Assembly (NCBI RefSeq): GCF_013466785.1
Contig: NZ_CP059163.1
Span: 2,232,001-2,296,000 of the forward strand
Direction of reading: 5' to 3'
DNA: 64,000 bases
From: Nocardioides marinisabuli
GTDB lineage: Bacteria; Actinomycetota; Actinomycetes; Propionibacteriales; Nocardioidaceae
In this document: positions 26,213 to 34,946 of the stretch, one piece after another
Numbering within the stretch: position 1 is the stretch's first letter
How the letters are laid out: every line of letters begins with the position of its first letter
Position numbers and translations under genes: made by a program
The notes under the pieces: generated by a model
What the model saw: the letters and a program-made list of their open reading frames with translations, nothing else
What the model was told of the DNA's origin: nothing
Database searches by the model: none

Positions 26213-26697
26213 CCACCACCCCCGACCCCGCCGTGGACCCCGCCGTGGACCCCGCCGTCGACCTGACCGCCCTGGCGCTCCACGAGCTGCGCGCCTACCG
26301 CAGCCGGCTTCAGGCCGAGGAGGAGCGGGTGTCGTACTGGCGGCGCCTCGTCCACGCGCGCACCGACCTGCTCGGCACCGGCCGGGGCGCCGGAGGGTCG
26401 CTCGGGCTCGAGCAGCTGGTGCGGGCGTTGGGCGACACCGGCTCCGGGGCCACCCGCTCGGCCCTGCTGCGGGTGCGCGCCCAGGAGCCGCTGCCCGACC
26501 TCCCGGACCTCGCCGAGGTGTGGGCGGTGCCCGCCGGCGACGCCGAGGTCGACGCGGCGCTGGCCCGGCTCGCCGAGGCCGAGGCCACCCTGACCGGCTA
26601 CCGGCGCGCGCTCTTCGACCGGCTCGACGCCGCGACGGCCGAGCTGGTGGACCGCTACCGCGCGGAGCCGACGCTCGCGCTCTCCGTCCTGGCCTGA
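26209..26697 (+). CDS. rsiG: RsiG-like c-di-GMP-responsive anti-sigma factor
   Basis: The 162-residue protein has two helices linked by a less ordered middle. The first motif region LALHELRAYRSRLQAEEE, VSYWRRLVHARTD matches RsiG of Streptomyces. The c-di-GMP motif E(X)3S(X)2R(X)3Q(X)3D is present as Glu38, Ser42, Arg45, His49, Asp53 (Gln to His). A second copy reads Glu125, Thr129, Arg132, Phe136, Asp140. Twin-motif RsiG proteins are known to bind a c-di-GMP dimer and then capture sigma WhiG. This copy is often annotated only as an aerial mycelium formation protein. It sits in the pilus cluster, coupled to pilT, 10 kb from a WhiG-like sigma gene. Binding with the substituted residues is not proven. 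Confidence 0.85.
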   Translation: MTTTPDPAVDPAVDPAVDLTALALHELRAYRSRLQAEEERVSYWRRLVHARTDLLGTGRGAGGSLGLEQLVRALGDTGSGATRSALLRVRAQEPLPDLPDLAEVWAVPAGDAEVDAALARLAEAEATLTGYRRALFDRLDAATAELVDRYRAEPTLALSVLA

Positions 26698-26765
26698 GGG
26701 CCCGCGAGGCCCCGGCTGGTGCCGCGAGTGCCGGGGCTGCCGGGGATGCCGGAGGGCCGCGACCC

Positions 26766-26793
26766 TCAAGGTCGCCCGGCGCGGTGCCGAGAC
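26766..26793 (+). promoter_or_regulatory. WhiG/FliA-type promoter for pilB-pilT-pilC
   Basis: TCAAG (26766-26770), 15 bases, GCCGAGAC (26786-26793). The pilB start is 50 bases downstream. It lies in the 146-bp gap after rsiG, the only sizeable gap in this run of plus-strand pilus genes. Confidence 0.6.
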
Positions 26794-26843
26794 TCCTGAC
26801 GAGCCGGTGAGCGCCGGTTAGTGGACCCTCGAGGAGCGGTGCG

Positions 26844-28586
26844 GTGACGGACCTGGCCCAGACCGGCTCGACGCCCGGCGCGACGCCCGGCACGACGACC
26901 GGCACGACAGGCGCACCGGACCGCGGCCTCGTCGTGCCGGGCCTCCTGGCCGACGGGCGGGTGAGCGAGGCGCAGGTGGCGCGGGCCGAGGCGGTCGCCG
27001 GGCCCGGCGGGTCGCTGCTCGAGGCGCTGGTCGAGACCGGTGCGATCGAGGCCGCCGAGCTGATGCAGTGGGGGGCGCAGGCGTCCGGGGTGCCCTACCT
27101 CGAGCTCAGCGACCTGGCGCTCGACCCGGCCGCGACCGCGCTGCTGCCGGCCGACTTCGCGCACCGCGCCAGCGTGCTGCCCGTCGGCTGGGAGGGCGGC
27201 CTGCTGGTCGTCGCGGCGCCGTTGCGCGCGGTCCTCGACCTGTCGCTCCAGGACGACGTCGCCCGGCTCACCGGTCAGCGGGTGCGCTTCTCGCTGGCCT
27301 CGCGCGGCGAGATCCGGCACCGGCTCAACCAGGTCTACCGCGCCGAGGGCGAGCTCGCCGACCTGACCGTCGGCCTGTCGACCGAGGCCGAGCACGACGA
27401 GGACCTCGACAGCCTCACCGAGGTGCACGAGGACGCGCCGGTGGTGCGCTTCGTCAACCTGCTGATCAGCCAGGCGATCGCCGACCGGGCCTCCGACATC
27501 CACCTCGAGCCGACCGAGCACGACCTGCGGGTGCGCTACCGCATCGACGGGGTGCTGCGCGACGCGCACCGGGCCCCGCGCAGCATCACAGCGGGCGTGG
27601 TGTCACGGCTCAAGATCATGGCCGAGATGGACATCGCCGAGCGCCGGGTGCCCCAGGACGGCCGGCTCAGCGTCACCCACCTGGGCCAGACGATGGACCT
27701 GCGGGTCGCGACCCTGCCGACGGTGTGGGGGGAGAAGGTCGTGGCCCGGGTCCTCGACAACTCCAACACCCGCCTCGGCCTGTCCGACCTGGGCTTCAGC
27801 GCCCACAACTTCGACCGCTTCGAGTGGTCCTACACCAAGCCCTACGGGATGATCCTGGTGACCGGGCCGACCGGGTCGGGCAAGTCCACGACGCTCTACG
27901 CCACCCTCAACATCCTCAACCAGCCGCACGTCAACGTGATCACGGTCGAGGACCCCGTGGAGTACCGGCTGCCGGGCATCAACCAGGTGCAGACCAATCC
28001 CAAGGCGGGTCTGACCTTCGCCCGGGCGCTGCGCTCGATCCTGCGCTCCGACCCCGACATCGTGCTGATCGGCGAGATCCGCGACCACGAGACCGCCAAC
28101 ATCGCCGTCGAGGCCGCGCTGACCGGCCACCTGGTGCTCTCGACGCTGCACACCAACGACGCGCCATCGGCGGTGACCCGGCTGGTGGAGATGGGCATCG
28201 AGCCGTTCCTGGTGGCCTCCGCGCTCGACGCGGTGGTCGCCCAGCGGCTGTGCCGCTCGCTGTGCGGGCGCTGCAAGGAGCAGTACGTGCCCGACCCCGA
28301 GGAGGTCGCCGCGCTCGGCTTCCCGCCGCTGGCGGCGGGGCAGTCGATCCACCGACCCCGGGGCTGCTCGACCTGCGCGCAGACCGGCTACCGGGGCCGG
28401 ATGGCGTTGCACGAGGTGATGCCGGTCAGCGAGGAGCTCGAACGGCTCACCGTGCGCCGGGCCGCGACCGACGAGGTGGGCCGCACGGCCCGGGAGCAGG
28501 GGATGACGACGTTGCGCGACGACGGTTGGTTGAAGGTGCTCGAGGGTCGCACCGCGATCGAGGAGGTCCTGCGTGTCGTGGGGTGA
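26844..28586 (+). CDS. pilB: PilB-type pilus extension ATPase
   Basis: This 580-residue GspE/PilB ATPase powers pilus polymerisation. Order: a low-complexity Thr/Gly/Pro N-terminus; an MshEN-like domain (about 30-165) in which the canonical c-di-GMP-binding arginines are not evident; then the N2 domain APVVRFVNLLISQAIADRASDIHLEP. Then come Walker A GPTGSGKSTT (Lys347), the Asp box ITVEDPVEYRL, GEIRDHETANIAVEAALTGHLVLSTLHTNDA, and the zinc-type tetracysteine CRSLCGRCK...CSTCAQTGYRG. The GTG at 26844 has GAGGAGCGG upstream. The 3' end overlaps the second pilT by 14 bases. Confidence 0.95.
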   Translation: MTDLAQTGSTPGATPGTTTGTTGAPDRGLVVPGLLADGRVSEAQVARAEAVAGPGGSLLEALVETGAIEAAELMQWGAQASGVPYLELSDLALDPAATALLPADFAHRASVLPVGWEGGLLVVAAPLRAVLDLSLQDDVARLTGQRVRFSLASRGEIRHRLNQVYRAEGELADLTVGLSTEAEHDEDLDSLTEVHEDAPVVRFVNLLISQAIADRASDIHLEPTEHDLRVRYRIDGVLRDAHRAPRSITAGVVSRLKIMAEMDIAERRVPQDGRLSVTHLGQTMDLRVATLPTVWGEKVVARVLDNSNTRLGLSDLGFSAHNFDRFEWSYTKPYGMILVTGPTGSGKSTTLYATLNILNQPHVNVITVEDPVEYRLPGINQVQTNPKAGLTFARALRSILRSDPDIVLIGEIRDHETANIAVEAALTGHLVLSTLHTNDAPSAVTRLVEMGIEPFLVASALDAVVAQRLCRSLCGRCKEQYVPDPEEVAALGFPPLAAGQSIHRPRGCSTCAQTGYRGRMALHEVMPVSEELERLTVRRAATDEVGRTAREQGMTTLRDDGWLKVLEGRTAIEEVLRVVG

Positions 28587-29769
28587 GACGTCGTACGCCG
28601 CCCCCGCGGCGCCCGGCGCGACCGAGCTGCTCGACCTCGACGGCCTGCTGCGCCACGTCACCGAGACCGGGGGCTCCGACCTGCACCTGACCGTCGACGC
28701 CCCGCCCACGGTGCGGGTGCGCGGCGAGATGACTCCCGTGCCGGGTTACCCCGCGCTGGAGGCCCGCCCGTTGCAGGAGGCGCTCTACGCGGTGCTGACG
28801 GAGCGGCAGCGGCAGGTGCTCGAGGAGACCCGCGAGCTCGACCTGGCCTACTCGGTGCCGGGGCTCGCGCGCTTCCGCGTCAACGTCTTCTGGCAGCGCG
28901 AGAGGCTCGGGGCGGTGATGCGGCTGATCCCCTGGGAGATCACGCCGTTGGCCGACCTGGGCATGCCGCCGGTCGTCGAGACGTTCGCGGGACTGCGCCG
29001 CGGGCTGGTGCTGGTGACCGGGCCGACCGGGTCGGGCAAGTCGACGACGCTGGCCTCGGTCATCGACCAGGTCAACCGGACCCGGCGCGGGCACATCATG
29101 ACCGTCGAGGACCCGATCGAGTTCCTGCACCCGCACCGCGGCTGCCTGGTCAACCAGCGTGAGGTCGGCGACGACACCCGCGACTTCCGAACCGCCCTCA
29201 AGCACGTGCTGCGCCAGGACCCCGACGTCATCCTGGTCGGCGAGCTGCGCGACCTCGAGACGATCTCGGTGGCGCTGACCGCCGCCGAGACCGGCCACCT
29301 GGTGCTGGCCACGCTGCACACCCAGTCCGCGCAGGACACCGTCTCGCGCATCGTCGACGTCTTCCCCTCCGGCCAGCAGCAGCAGGTGCGCACCCAGCTG
29401 GCCGCGACCCTGCAGGCCGTGGTGTGCCAGAGCCTGGTGCCGACCGCCGATGCCGCGGGCCGGGTGGTCGCCGCCGAGATCATGGTCTGCACACCCGGCG
29501 TCCGCGCGATGATCCGCGACGGCAAGCTCCAGCAGATCCCCGGCGCGCTGCAGTCGGGGGTCAAGGACGGCATGCAGACCCTCGACTCCCACCTCGCCGC
29601 CCACGTGAAGGCCGGTCGGATCAGCCGGGAGACCGCCCTCGAGTACTGCGCCGAGCGCGAGGACCTGCTCGCCCTCATCGGGTCGGCGACCCGCCGCTCC
29701 ACCCCCACCCAGGCCCCGGCGACCCCGGGTGCCGCGCCGGCGGCCGCCCAGCACGCCGGCTGGTCCTGA
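28573..29769 (+). CDS. pilT: PilT-type ATPase (second copy)
   Basis: The 398-residue paralogue of the first pilT has TGGSDLHLTVDAPPTVRVRGEM, LARFRVNVFWQRERLGAVMRLIP, Walker A GPTGSGKSTT (Lys156), TVEDPIEFLHPH, GELRDLETISVALTAAETGHLVLATLHTQSAQDTVSRIVDVFP and a C-terminal MQTLDSHLAAHVKAGRIS. It closely follows the canonical PilT length and sequence and is probably the main retraction motor. The first copy is more divergent and may be PilU-like (inference). It is co-transcribed with pilB and pilC. The C-terminal tail is Pro/Ala-rich. Confidence 0.94.
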   Translation: MSWGETSYAAPAAPGATELLDLDGLLRHVTETGGSDLHLTVDAPPTVRVRGEMTPVPGYPALEARPLQEALYAVLTERQRQVLEETRELDLAYSVPGLARFRVNVFWQRERLGAVMRLIPWEITPLADLGMPPVVETFAGLRRGLVLVTGPTGSGKSTTLASVIDQVNRTRRGHIMTVEDPIEFLHPHRGCLVNQREVGDDTRDFRTALKHVLRQDPDVILVGELRDLETISVALTAAETGHLVLATLHTQSAQDTVSRIVDVFPSGQQQQVRTQLAATLQAVVCQSLVPTADAAGRVVAAEIMVCTPGVRAMIRDGKLQQIPGALQSGVKDGMQTLDSHLAAHVKAGRISRETALEYCAEREDLLALIGSATRRSTPTQAPATPGAAPAAAQHAGWS

Positions 29770-29794
29770 CCCACCCCGCCCTGGAGGCCCCGCG

Positions 29795-31009
29795 TTGAGC
29801 ACCAGCCAGTACACCTACAAGGTCCGCGACACCACCGGGCGCTTCCGGCAGGGCAAGGTCAAGGCCGACTCCGAGAACGCGGTGGCCGAGAAGCTGTTGG
29901 CGATGGGCTACGTGCCGCTCGAGGTGCGCCAGAGCGGCACCGGGCTGCAGGCCGAGATCACCATCGGCCGGGCCAGGGTCAAGACCAAGGACCTCGCCGT
30001 GGCCGCCCGCCAGCTGGCCACCATGGTCGACGCCGGGCTGAGCCTGCTGCGGGCCCTGACGATCCTGGGTGACCAGGTCGAGAACACCGAGCTGCGGCGG
30101 GTGCTGGGCCTGGTGCGCCAGGACGTCGAGGCGGGGCACAGCCTCTCGTCGGCCTTCGCCGCCCAGAAGGAGGTCTTCCCGCCGTTCATGATCCACATGA
30201 CCCGCGCCGGCGAGACCGGCGGCTTCCTCGACGGCGCGCTGCGCCAGGTGGCCGAGACCTTCGAGGCCGACGTCAAGCTGCGCGCCAAGGTGAAGTCGGC
30301 GATGACCTACCCCGTGGTGGTCTTCGCGATGGCGATCGTGATGTGCATCGGCATGCTGATCTTCATCGTGCCGATCTTCGAGTCGATGTTCGCCGACCTC
30401 GGTGGCCAGCTGCCGGCCCCCACCCGCGTGCTGGTCGCGCTGTCGGGGGCGATGAAGTACGCCCTTCCGGCGTTGGGCGTCGTCGTCGCCGCCGGGCTCT
30501 TCTGGTGGCGCCGGCACGGCCAGGACGACCGGGTGCGCGAGGTGGTCGACCCGCTCAAGCTCAAGCTGCCGGTCTTCGGGTCGCTCTTCACCAAGATCGC
30601 CCTGGCGCGGTTCTCCCGGAACCTCTCGACCCTCCTCGGCGCCGGTGTGCCGGTGCTGTCCTCGCTCGACATCGTCGCCGACACCTCCGGCTCGGTGGTG
30701 ATCGCGCGCGCCCTGCACGACGTCCGCCAGTCGGTGGCGCAGGGCGAGTCGATCGCCGGCCCGCTGGCCCGCCACGACGTCTTCCCGTCGATGACGGTGC
30801 AGATGATCGCCTCCGGCGAGGAGGCCGGCGCCGTCGACGCGATGCTGCGCCGCATCTCGCAGTTCTACGACGAGGAGGTCGAGGCCACCACCGACGCCCT
30901 GACCTCGCTGATCGAGCCGTTGATGATCGCCTTCCTCGGCGTCGTCGTCGGCGGCATGATCATGGCGCTCTACCTGCCGATGTTCTCGATCTTCGACCTG
31001 ATCGAGTAG
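29795..31009 (+). CDS. pilC: PilC/GspF inner-membrane platform protein
   Basis: The 404-residue type IV pilus platform protein has two GspF domains. The first (about 60-185) contains VKTKDLAVAARQLATMVDAGLSLLRALTILGDQ and ETGGFLDGALRQVAETFE and is followed by a membrane helix. The second (about 265-390) has KIALARFSRNLSTLLGAGVPVLSSLDIV and SGEEAGAVDAMLRRISQFYDEEVEA, ending in a C-terminal helix. TTG at 29795 is the start, supported by CTGGAGG 10 bases upstream and by the family N-terminus YTYKVRDTTGRFRQGKV. It is the last gene of the pilB operon. Confidence 0.94.
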   Translation: MSTSQYTYKVRDTTGRFRQGKVKADSENAVAEKLLAMGYVPLEVRQSGTGLQAEITIGRARVKTKDLAVAARQLATMVDAGLSLLRALTILGDQVENTELRRVLGLVRQDVEAGHSLSSAFAAQKEVFPPFMIHMTRAGETGGFLDGALRQVAETFEADVKLRAKVKSAMTYPVVVFAMAIVMCIGMLIFIVPIFESMFADLGGQLPAPTRVLVALSGAMKYALPALGVVVAAGLFWWRRHGQDDRVREVVDPLKLKLPVFGSLFTKIALARFSRNLSTLLGAGVPVLSSLDIVADTSGSVVIARALHDVRQSVAQGESIAGPLARHDVFPSMTVQMIASGEEAGAVDAMLRRISQFYDEEVEATTDALTSLIEPLMIAFLGVVVGGMIMALYLPMFSIFDLIE

Positions 31010-31038
31010 CGGCCGCGGGCCCCACCTCGAGGGCGCCG

Positions 31039-31094
31039 GCGGGACGTCATACCGGCAGGACGTCATCGAGCCGAAGGGATGTATGACGTCCCGC
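31039..31094. repeat. Inverted repeat with GGGACGTCATAC arms (family C, copy 1)
   Basis: Perfect 14-bp arms GCGGGACGTCATAC (31039-31052) and GTATGACGTCCCGC (31081-31094); a third GGACGTCAT lies at 31058-31066. It fills the convergent gap between pilC and the PilX-like gene and could terminate both. A related copy occurs at 45675-45726. Confidence 0.8.
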
Positions 31095-31126
31095 GGTGCG
31101 GCCAGTGCCTCCGCGCCGGCGGCGGC

Positions 31127-32506
31127 TCAAGGTCGGTCGGTGCGGTCGACCTCGCGGTAGTCGCTGGTCACCAGGGTGGTGTCGATGAGGCCGGGGGAGA
31201 GATTCTGCAGGAAGCAGTCGTCGAGCGAGATGTCGACGGTGCCGGTGAGGTCGACGCTGTCGGCGTAGATGGTGCCGATCAGGTCCGCGGTGCCGTTGGC
31301 CTTGAAGACGTGCCCGTAGGGGGCCGGCGAGGTGAGCACGATGTTGGCGACCATGGCCTGGTTGCCGTTGAGCCGAACGTCGCCTCCGACCACGACGACG
31401 AGCAGGGACTGCTCCGGGCAGGCGGGGGACGCAGGGCGGGCCCAGCCGTTGACGTCCTTCAGGTCCACGAGTCTCTCATTGGCCGGACGGCCCTCCAGGT
31501 CGAAGAACACGACGAGGTGCGGCTGGTCGTCGGAGCGAGCAGGAATTTCGCTGGGGGTGTAGCCGGCTCTGTCGAAGTACGTGCCGGTCTCCTCGGCCAT
31601 TGCACGAAGGTTGTCCAGCTGGGCGTCCGTGAACGGCTGGTCGGGGATCCCGAAGAGCCGGCGCAGCGACGCCTCGTTCTTGACCTTGGAGCCGACCACA
31701 TCGGGATCGGCGTCGCCGTCGTACTCCTTGGTGCCGTAGTAGGCCTCCACGGCGTGCGCCGGGGCGCAGCCGGCCCTGCCTGCCAGTGAGCCGCCCTGCA
31801 CCGACTGGTCCCAGGGGAACTCGGTGTTGCACGCGCCGTTCCTGTGCACCGCGCCGCTGGTGGGGCCGCAGGAGCGGTTGTTGCCGTTGGAGGTGGACAC
31901 GTACTGCGCGGAGTGGACCGCGGCATCGATGCCGAAGGCGACGTCGACCCCCTCGGTCTTGATCTGTCGCCGGGAGAAGACGCAGCCGGTGCTGATGATC
32001 GACTCGCGGGTCACCGTCGCGTCGCCACCGCCGTCGACGCTGCGCGCGAAGATGGCCAGCGGTAGTCCGATCGGCTGGGTTCCGACGGTGATCTCGACCT
32101 CGAGCTCGCGCACGCCGTCGCCGGCGCGCCCGGTGGAGTGCACGAGGTAGACGCCGGGATTGTGCGTCGGCAGTGGGGCGACCGGCTCGACCCAGATCTC
32201 GTAGCGCCGCCCACCCTCCAGGGCGACCGAGACCGGGGCCGCCTCGGCGGCGTACCCGGTGCACTCCGTGGGGCCGCACCCCAGGGAGGAGATGCCGTAC
32301 GTGCGCACGTGCGCGGCGAGCTGGGCGACGCCAGCCTCGGCCGAGTCCAGGGCCGCGGCGCTGTCGCGGGACAGACGGGCCGAACGCAGGTCGTTGACCG
32401 TGATGCTCAAGATCGTGGTGCCGACGATCATCACCAGGGTGGTGGCGAAGAGTGTCAGGACCAGGGCCGCACCCTGGTCCCGGGGCACCTTCTCGGGGTG
32501 TCTCAC
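31127..32506 (-). CDS. PilX-like pilus assembly protein
   Basis: The 459-residue protein has an N-terminal type IV-pilin-like hydrophobic helix (DQGAALVLTLFATTLVMIVGTTILSI) preceded by a charged leader, without the classical GFTLxE. This matches the PilX N-terminal domain pattern DRGAALVLTLxxx. The large C-terminal part is Cys-containing and extracellular, with repeats of beta structure and a C-terminal DLIGTIYADSVDLTGTVDISLDDCF region. GTG at 32506 overlaps the preceding stop. It ends a four-gene pseudopilin operon. Confidence 0.75.
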   Translation of the reverse strand: MRHPEKVPRDQGAALVLTLFATTLVMIVGTTILSITVNDLRSARLSRDSAAALDSAEAGVAQLAAHVRTYGISSLGCGPTECTGYAAEAAPVSVALEGGRRYEIWVEPVAPLPTHNPGVYLVHSTGRAGDGVRELEVEITVGTQPIGLPLAIFARSVDGGGDATVTRESIISTGCVFSRRQIKTEGVDVAFGIDAAVHSAQYVSTSNGNNRSCGPTSGAVHRNGACNTEFPWDQSVQGGSLAGRAGCAPAHAVEAYYGTKEYDGDADPDVVGSKVKNEASLRRLFGIPDQPFTDAQLDNLRAMAEETGTYFDRAGYTPSEIPARSDDQPHLVVFFDLEGRPANERLVDLKDVNGWARPASPACPEQSLLVVVVGGDVRLNGNQAMVANIVLTSPAPYGHVFKANGTADLIGTIYADSVDLTGTVDISLDDCFLQNLSPGLIDTTLVTSDYREVDRTDRP

Positions 32507-33147
32507 GCGGGGCCTCCGTCCCGGTTGCGCATGTCGGCCTGCACGACGAACTGTCGTGTCGTGTCGCCGTCCTGCACCTCCAGCTCGACGGAGACGAGAT
32601 CGATGAGCGCGAGCTCCGCCGCGTCCAGCTGGTCGTCGCTGGTGCTGACCGAGGAGTCGTCGATCTCCTGCCAGGTGGTGGTGCCGTCGCCGTTCGTGTC
32701 GTGGATCCATTGGCTGCTGCGCAGCCGCAGGTCGGCCTTCACCACACCGCCGGCAAGCACGTCGGCGGAGTCGCCGCCGCCCGAGAGCACCAATGACCGC
32801 TCCTCGGGACGCCAGGTGTAGGTGAGGACCTCGGGGTCGTCCGCGGCGTTGGCCTCGACCCCGCCCTGGCCGTCGAAGTCGATGCCCAGGGTGAAGGCCA
32901 GCACCCTGCCTTCGTCGTCGATGGTGACGGACCGGATCTCGCTGGCCTGCCGCAGCTCCCTGGTCATCCGCTCCACGGCCAGGCGTGCCTCGCCGCTCGT
33001 GTTGCTGTCGGCACGCACGTCGTCGGCCACGCCGGTGGTGCCGATCGCGAAGCCCAGCAGGAGCGTGCCCAGCACCGCGAACAGCGCCATGCCGACGAGC
33101 ATCTCGACCAGGCTGAAGCCCGCGTCGCGCGGGCGGCCCGCGCTCAC
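32503..33147 (-). CDS. PilW-like minor pseudopilin
   Basis: The 214-residue prepilin-like protein has leader MSAGRPRDAG and then the type III prepilin site G/FSLVEMLVGMALFAVLGTLLLG, with Glu5 of the mature helix present. The globular part contains GEARLAVERMTRELRQASEIRSV, the usual PilW/ComGF-like pattern. The prepilin peptidase encoded at 19.3 kb should cleave it. It overlaps both neighbours by 4 bases. Confidence 0.85.
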   Translation of the reverse strand: MSAGRPRDAGFSLVEMLVGMALFAVLGTLLLGFAIGTTGVADDVRADSNTSGEARLAVERMTRELRQASEIRSVTIDDEGRVLAFTLGIDFDGQGGVEANAADDPEVLTYTWRPEERSLVLSGGGDSADVLAGGVVKADLRLRSSQWIHDTNGDGTTTWQEIDDSSVSTSDDQLDAAELALIDLVSVELEVQDGDTTRQFVVQADMRNRDGGPA

Positions 33148-34946
33148 CGGTGGTCCTCAGCGGAGCAGGACACCGAGCCCACGGTCACCGACAGCGCCGA
33201 CTGCGGGTCGGGGACCGGCGCGTCGTCCTGGACGACGAGCGTGCCGGTCGCGTCGCGCCGCTGCCGCAGCGGCTGGGTCAGGATGCTCACCACCGAGGGG
33301 ATGTCGACCCGCACCACCCCGTCGCCGACCACGGTGGTGATGCCGGCGCCCGGGCTCGCTGCCGACCACGAGTCGATCCAGGTGGACAGGGGGCGGTCGC
33401 CGACCATGACGGTGGCCGGGTCCGGCAGCGTGTCGCTGCTGGTGGACGAGGTGAGGGTGCGGCTGAGCACCGGGGTCGTCGTGCTGGCCGGGCCGTACAC
33501 CTTCACGTCGGCGGTGAACCCGTACGACGGCGGGTTGGCGACGTGCCCGGGCCCGGTGACCTGGCAGCGGGCGTAGGCGGAGCGGAGCTGCACCGTCACC
33601 CGGGGGCCCCCGTTCGCGAGCGGAAGCACTGAGACCTCGGCCGAGTGCGTGGCCGCGCACGCATCGGCGCCTCCGCCGGTGCGGTGGTCGGTGGTGTGCG
33701 CCCAGCCGGCGCTGTGCAGGCGAAGGCTGCCGTTGTCCAGGCTGGGTTGGCACCCGGTCATGCCGCTGGTGACGTCGCCGTCGCGCATGCGCACGAGGGG
33801 GTTGGTGACGCCGAGGCCGGGCAGATAGTCGGGGCTGTCGCCCATGCCGACACGTAGTGCGAACCCCGCCCCTGCGCTGGGTGTCTTGAGCGCGACGCCT
33901 ACGGGCGCGGTGGGGGTGCCGATGCCAGGGAGGCCGTCGGCCGTGGCCGGTGTCCACGTGCCCGAGGTCTCGCCGCCGCCCCAGCAGACCACGACGCAGT
34001 CCGTCCCGATGAGGTCGTTGGACGTGGAGGAGCTCCAGGTGAGCGCAGTGTCCGGGGGCGCAGTGCCGGTCGCCCTGGTCGTGCCGGCGTTCTCGCCGGT
34101 GCCGGCCGAGGCGGTCAGTCCTGCGCCCGCCAGGTCCACCCGGCTGCTGGCGACCAGCGAGGCGTCGAGGTGCAGCAGTGCCCCGGTGGCCGAGACCGCG
34201 TTGCCGTCGGTGTCGGTCGGGCCGGGGAGCTTGACCCCGACCTCGAGCGCGGTGGCGTCGGCGGTGGCCCGGACCTGGGTCCGGGTCTGGTAGCTGCGGG
34301 CGATCTGCGTGTACGTCGTGACCGGTGACCGGTCGCTCGGACGGTCGCGCAGCACCGTGACCGTGACCCCCACCTGGGAGCTGGCCGGTACGTCGGAGCC
34401 GGTCGTCTCGGTGTCGTAACCGGGCCGCGGCTCCTTCCAGCCCGGCGGTGTCTGCGCGTCGAGGAACTGGGTGGCGGTGACCACCACGAAGCCCTCCAGG
34501 TCCGGGTCGGGGTGCGGCCCCGTGGTGGTGCGGACGACGCGGTAGAAGGCACCGTCGGGCTCCCAGTCGCAACGGCCTGCGTCCGCGTCGACGTACCCGG
34601 TGCTCGCCAGGCCAGGCGGCACGTGCTGGTCGCCAGCGGTGCACTGCGGCGCGACGGCCGGGGTGAGGTCGTGGAAGTAGCGGTCGAAGAGGTCTACGAA
34701 GTTGCCGGCGTTGGGCTCGACCTGGAAGGGCAGGTTGCGCATCCGCTCCAGCTCGGAGGTGGCCAGGCCCTTGGCCTGCGAGCTGCTGCGGGCCAGGTCG
34801 GTCGCCTTGATGCCGCCGATCAGCTGGGGCAGCACGGCGACCAGCAGCGTCATCACGATGCCGATCGCGACGATCACCTCGACGAGGGTGAAGCCGCCAT
34901 CGGAGCCGTCGGGCGCCGATCCGCGCCACTCAGCTGGTCGAGACAC
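33144..34946 (-). CDS. Large PilV-like minor pilin, possible tip adhesin
   Basis: The prepilin site is DGG/FTLVEVIVAIGIVMTLLVAVLPQLIGG after an 18-residue leader. With 600 residues it is far longer than ordinary minor pilins (about 130-200). After the pilin helix and ATSELERMRNLPF there are several hundred Thr/Ser/Gly/Asp-rich residues with scattered Cys, like an extracellular adhesive domain. Such oversized pilins often sit at the tip (inference). GTG at 34946 overlaps the upstream pseudopilin gene by 17 bases. Confidence 0.82.
   Translation of the reverse strand: MSRPAEWRGSAPDGSDGGFTLVEVIVAIGIVMTLLVAVLPQLIGGIKATDLARSSSQAKGLATSELERMRNLPFQVEPNAGNFVDLFDRYFHDLTPAVAPQCTAGDQHVPPGLASTGYVDADAGRCDWEPDGAFYRVVRTTTGPHPDPDLEGFVVVTATQFLDAQTPPGWKEPRPGYDTETTGSDVPASSQVGVTVTVLRDRPSDRSPVTTYTQIARSYQTRTQVRATADATALEVGVKLPGPTDTDGNAVSATGALLHLDASLVASSRVDLAGAGLTASAGTGENAGTTRATGTAPPDTALTWSSSTSNDLIGTDCVVVCWGGGETSGTWTPATADGLPGIGTPTAPVGVALKTPSAGAGFALRVGMGDSPDYLPGLGVTNPLVRMRDGDVTSGMTGCQPSLDNGSLRLHSAGWAHTTDHRTGGGADACAATHSAEVSVLPLANGGPRVTVQLRSAYARCQVTGPGHVANPPSYGFTADVKVYGPASTTTPVLSRTLTSSTSSDTLPDPATVMVGDRPLSTWIDSWSAASPGAGITTVVGDGVVRVDIPSVVSILTQPLRQRRDATGTLVVQDDAPVPDPQSALSVTVGSVSCSAEDHR

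Noticed and set aside
26844..28586. c-di-GMP binding by the N-terminal domain of PilB
   Set aside because: The domain looks MshEN-like in helix pattern, but the arginine-leucine-glycine start of the binding motif is not found in either repeat, so binding cannot be supported.
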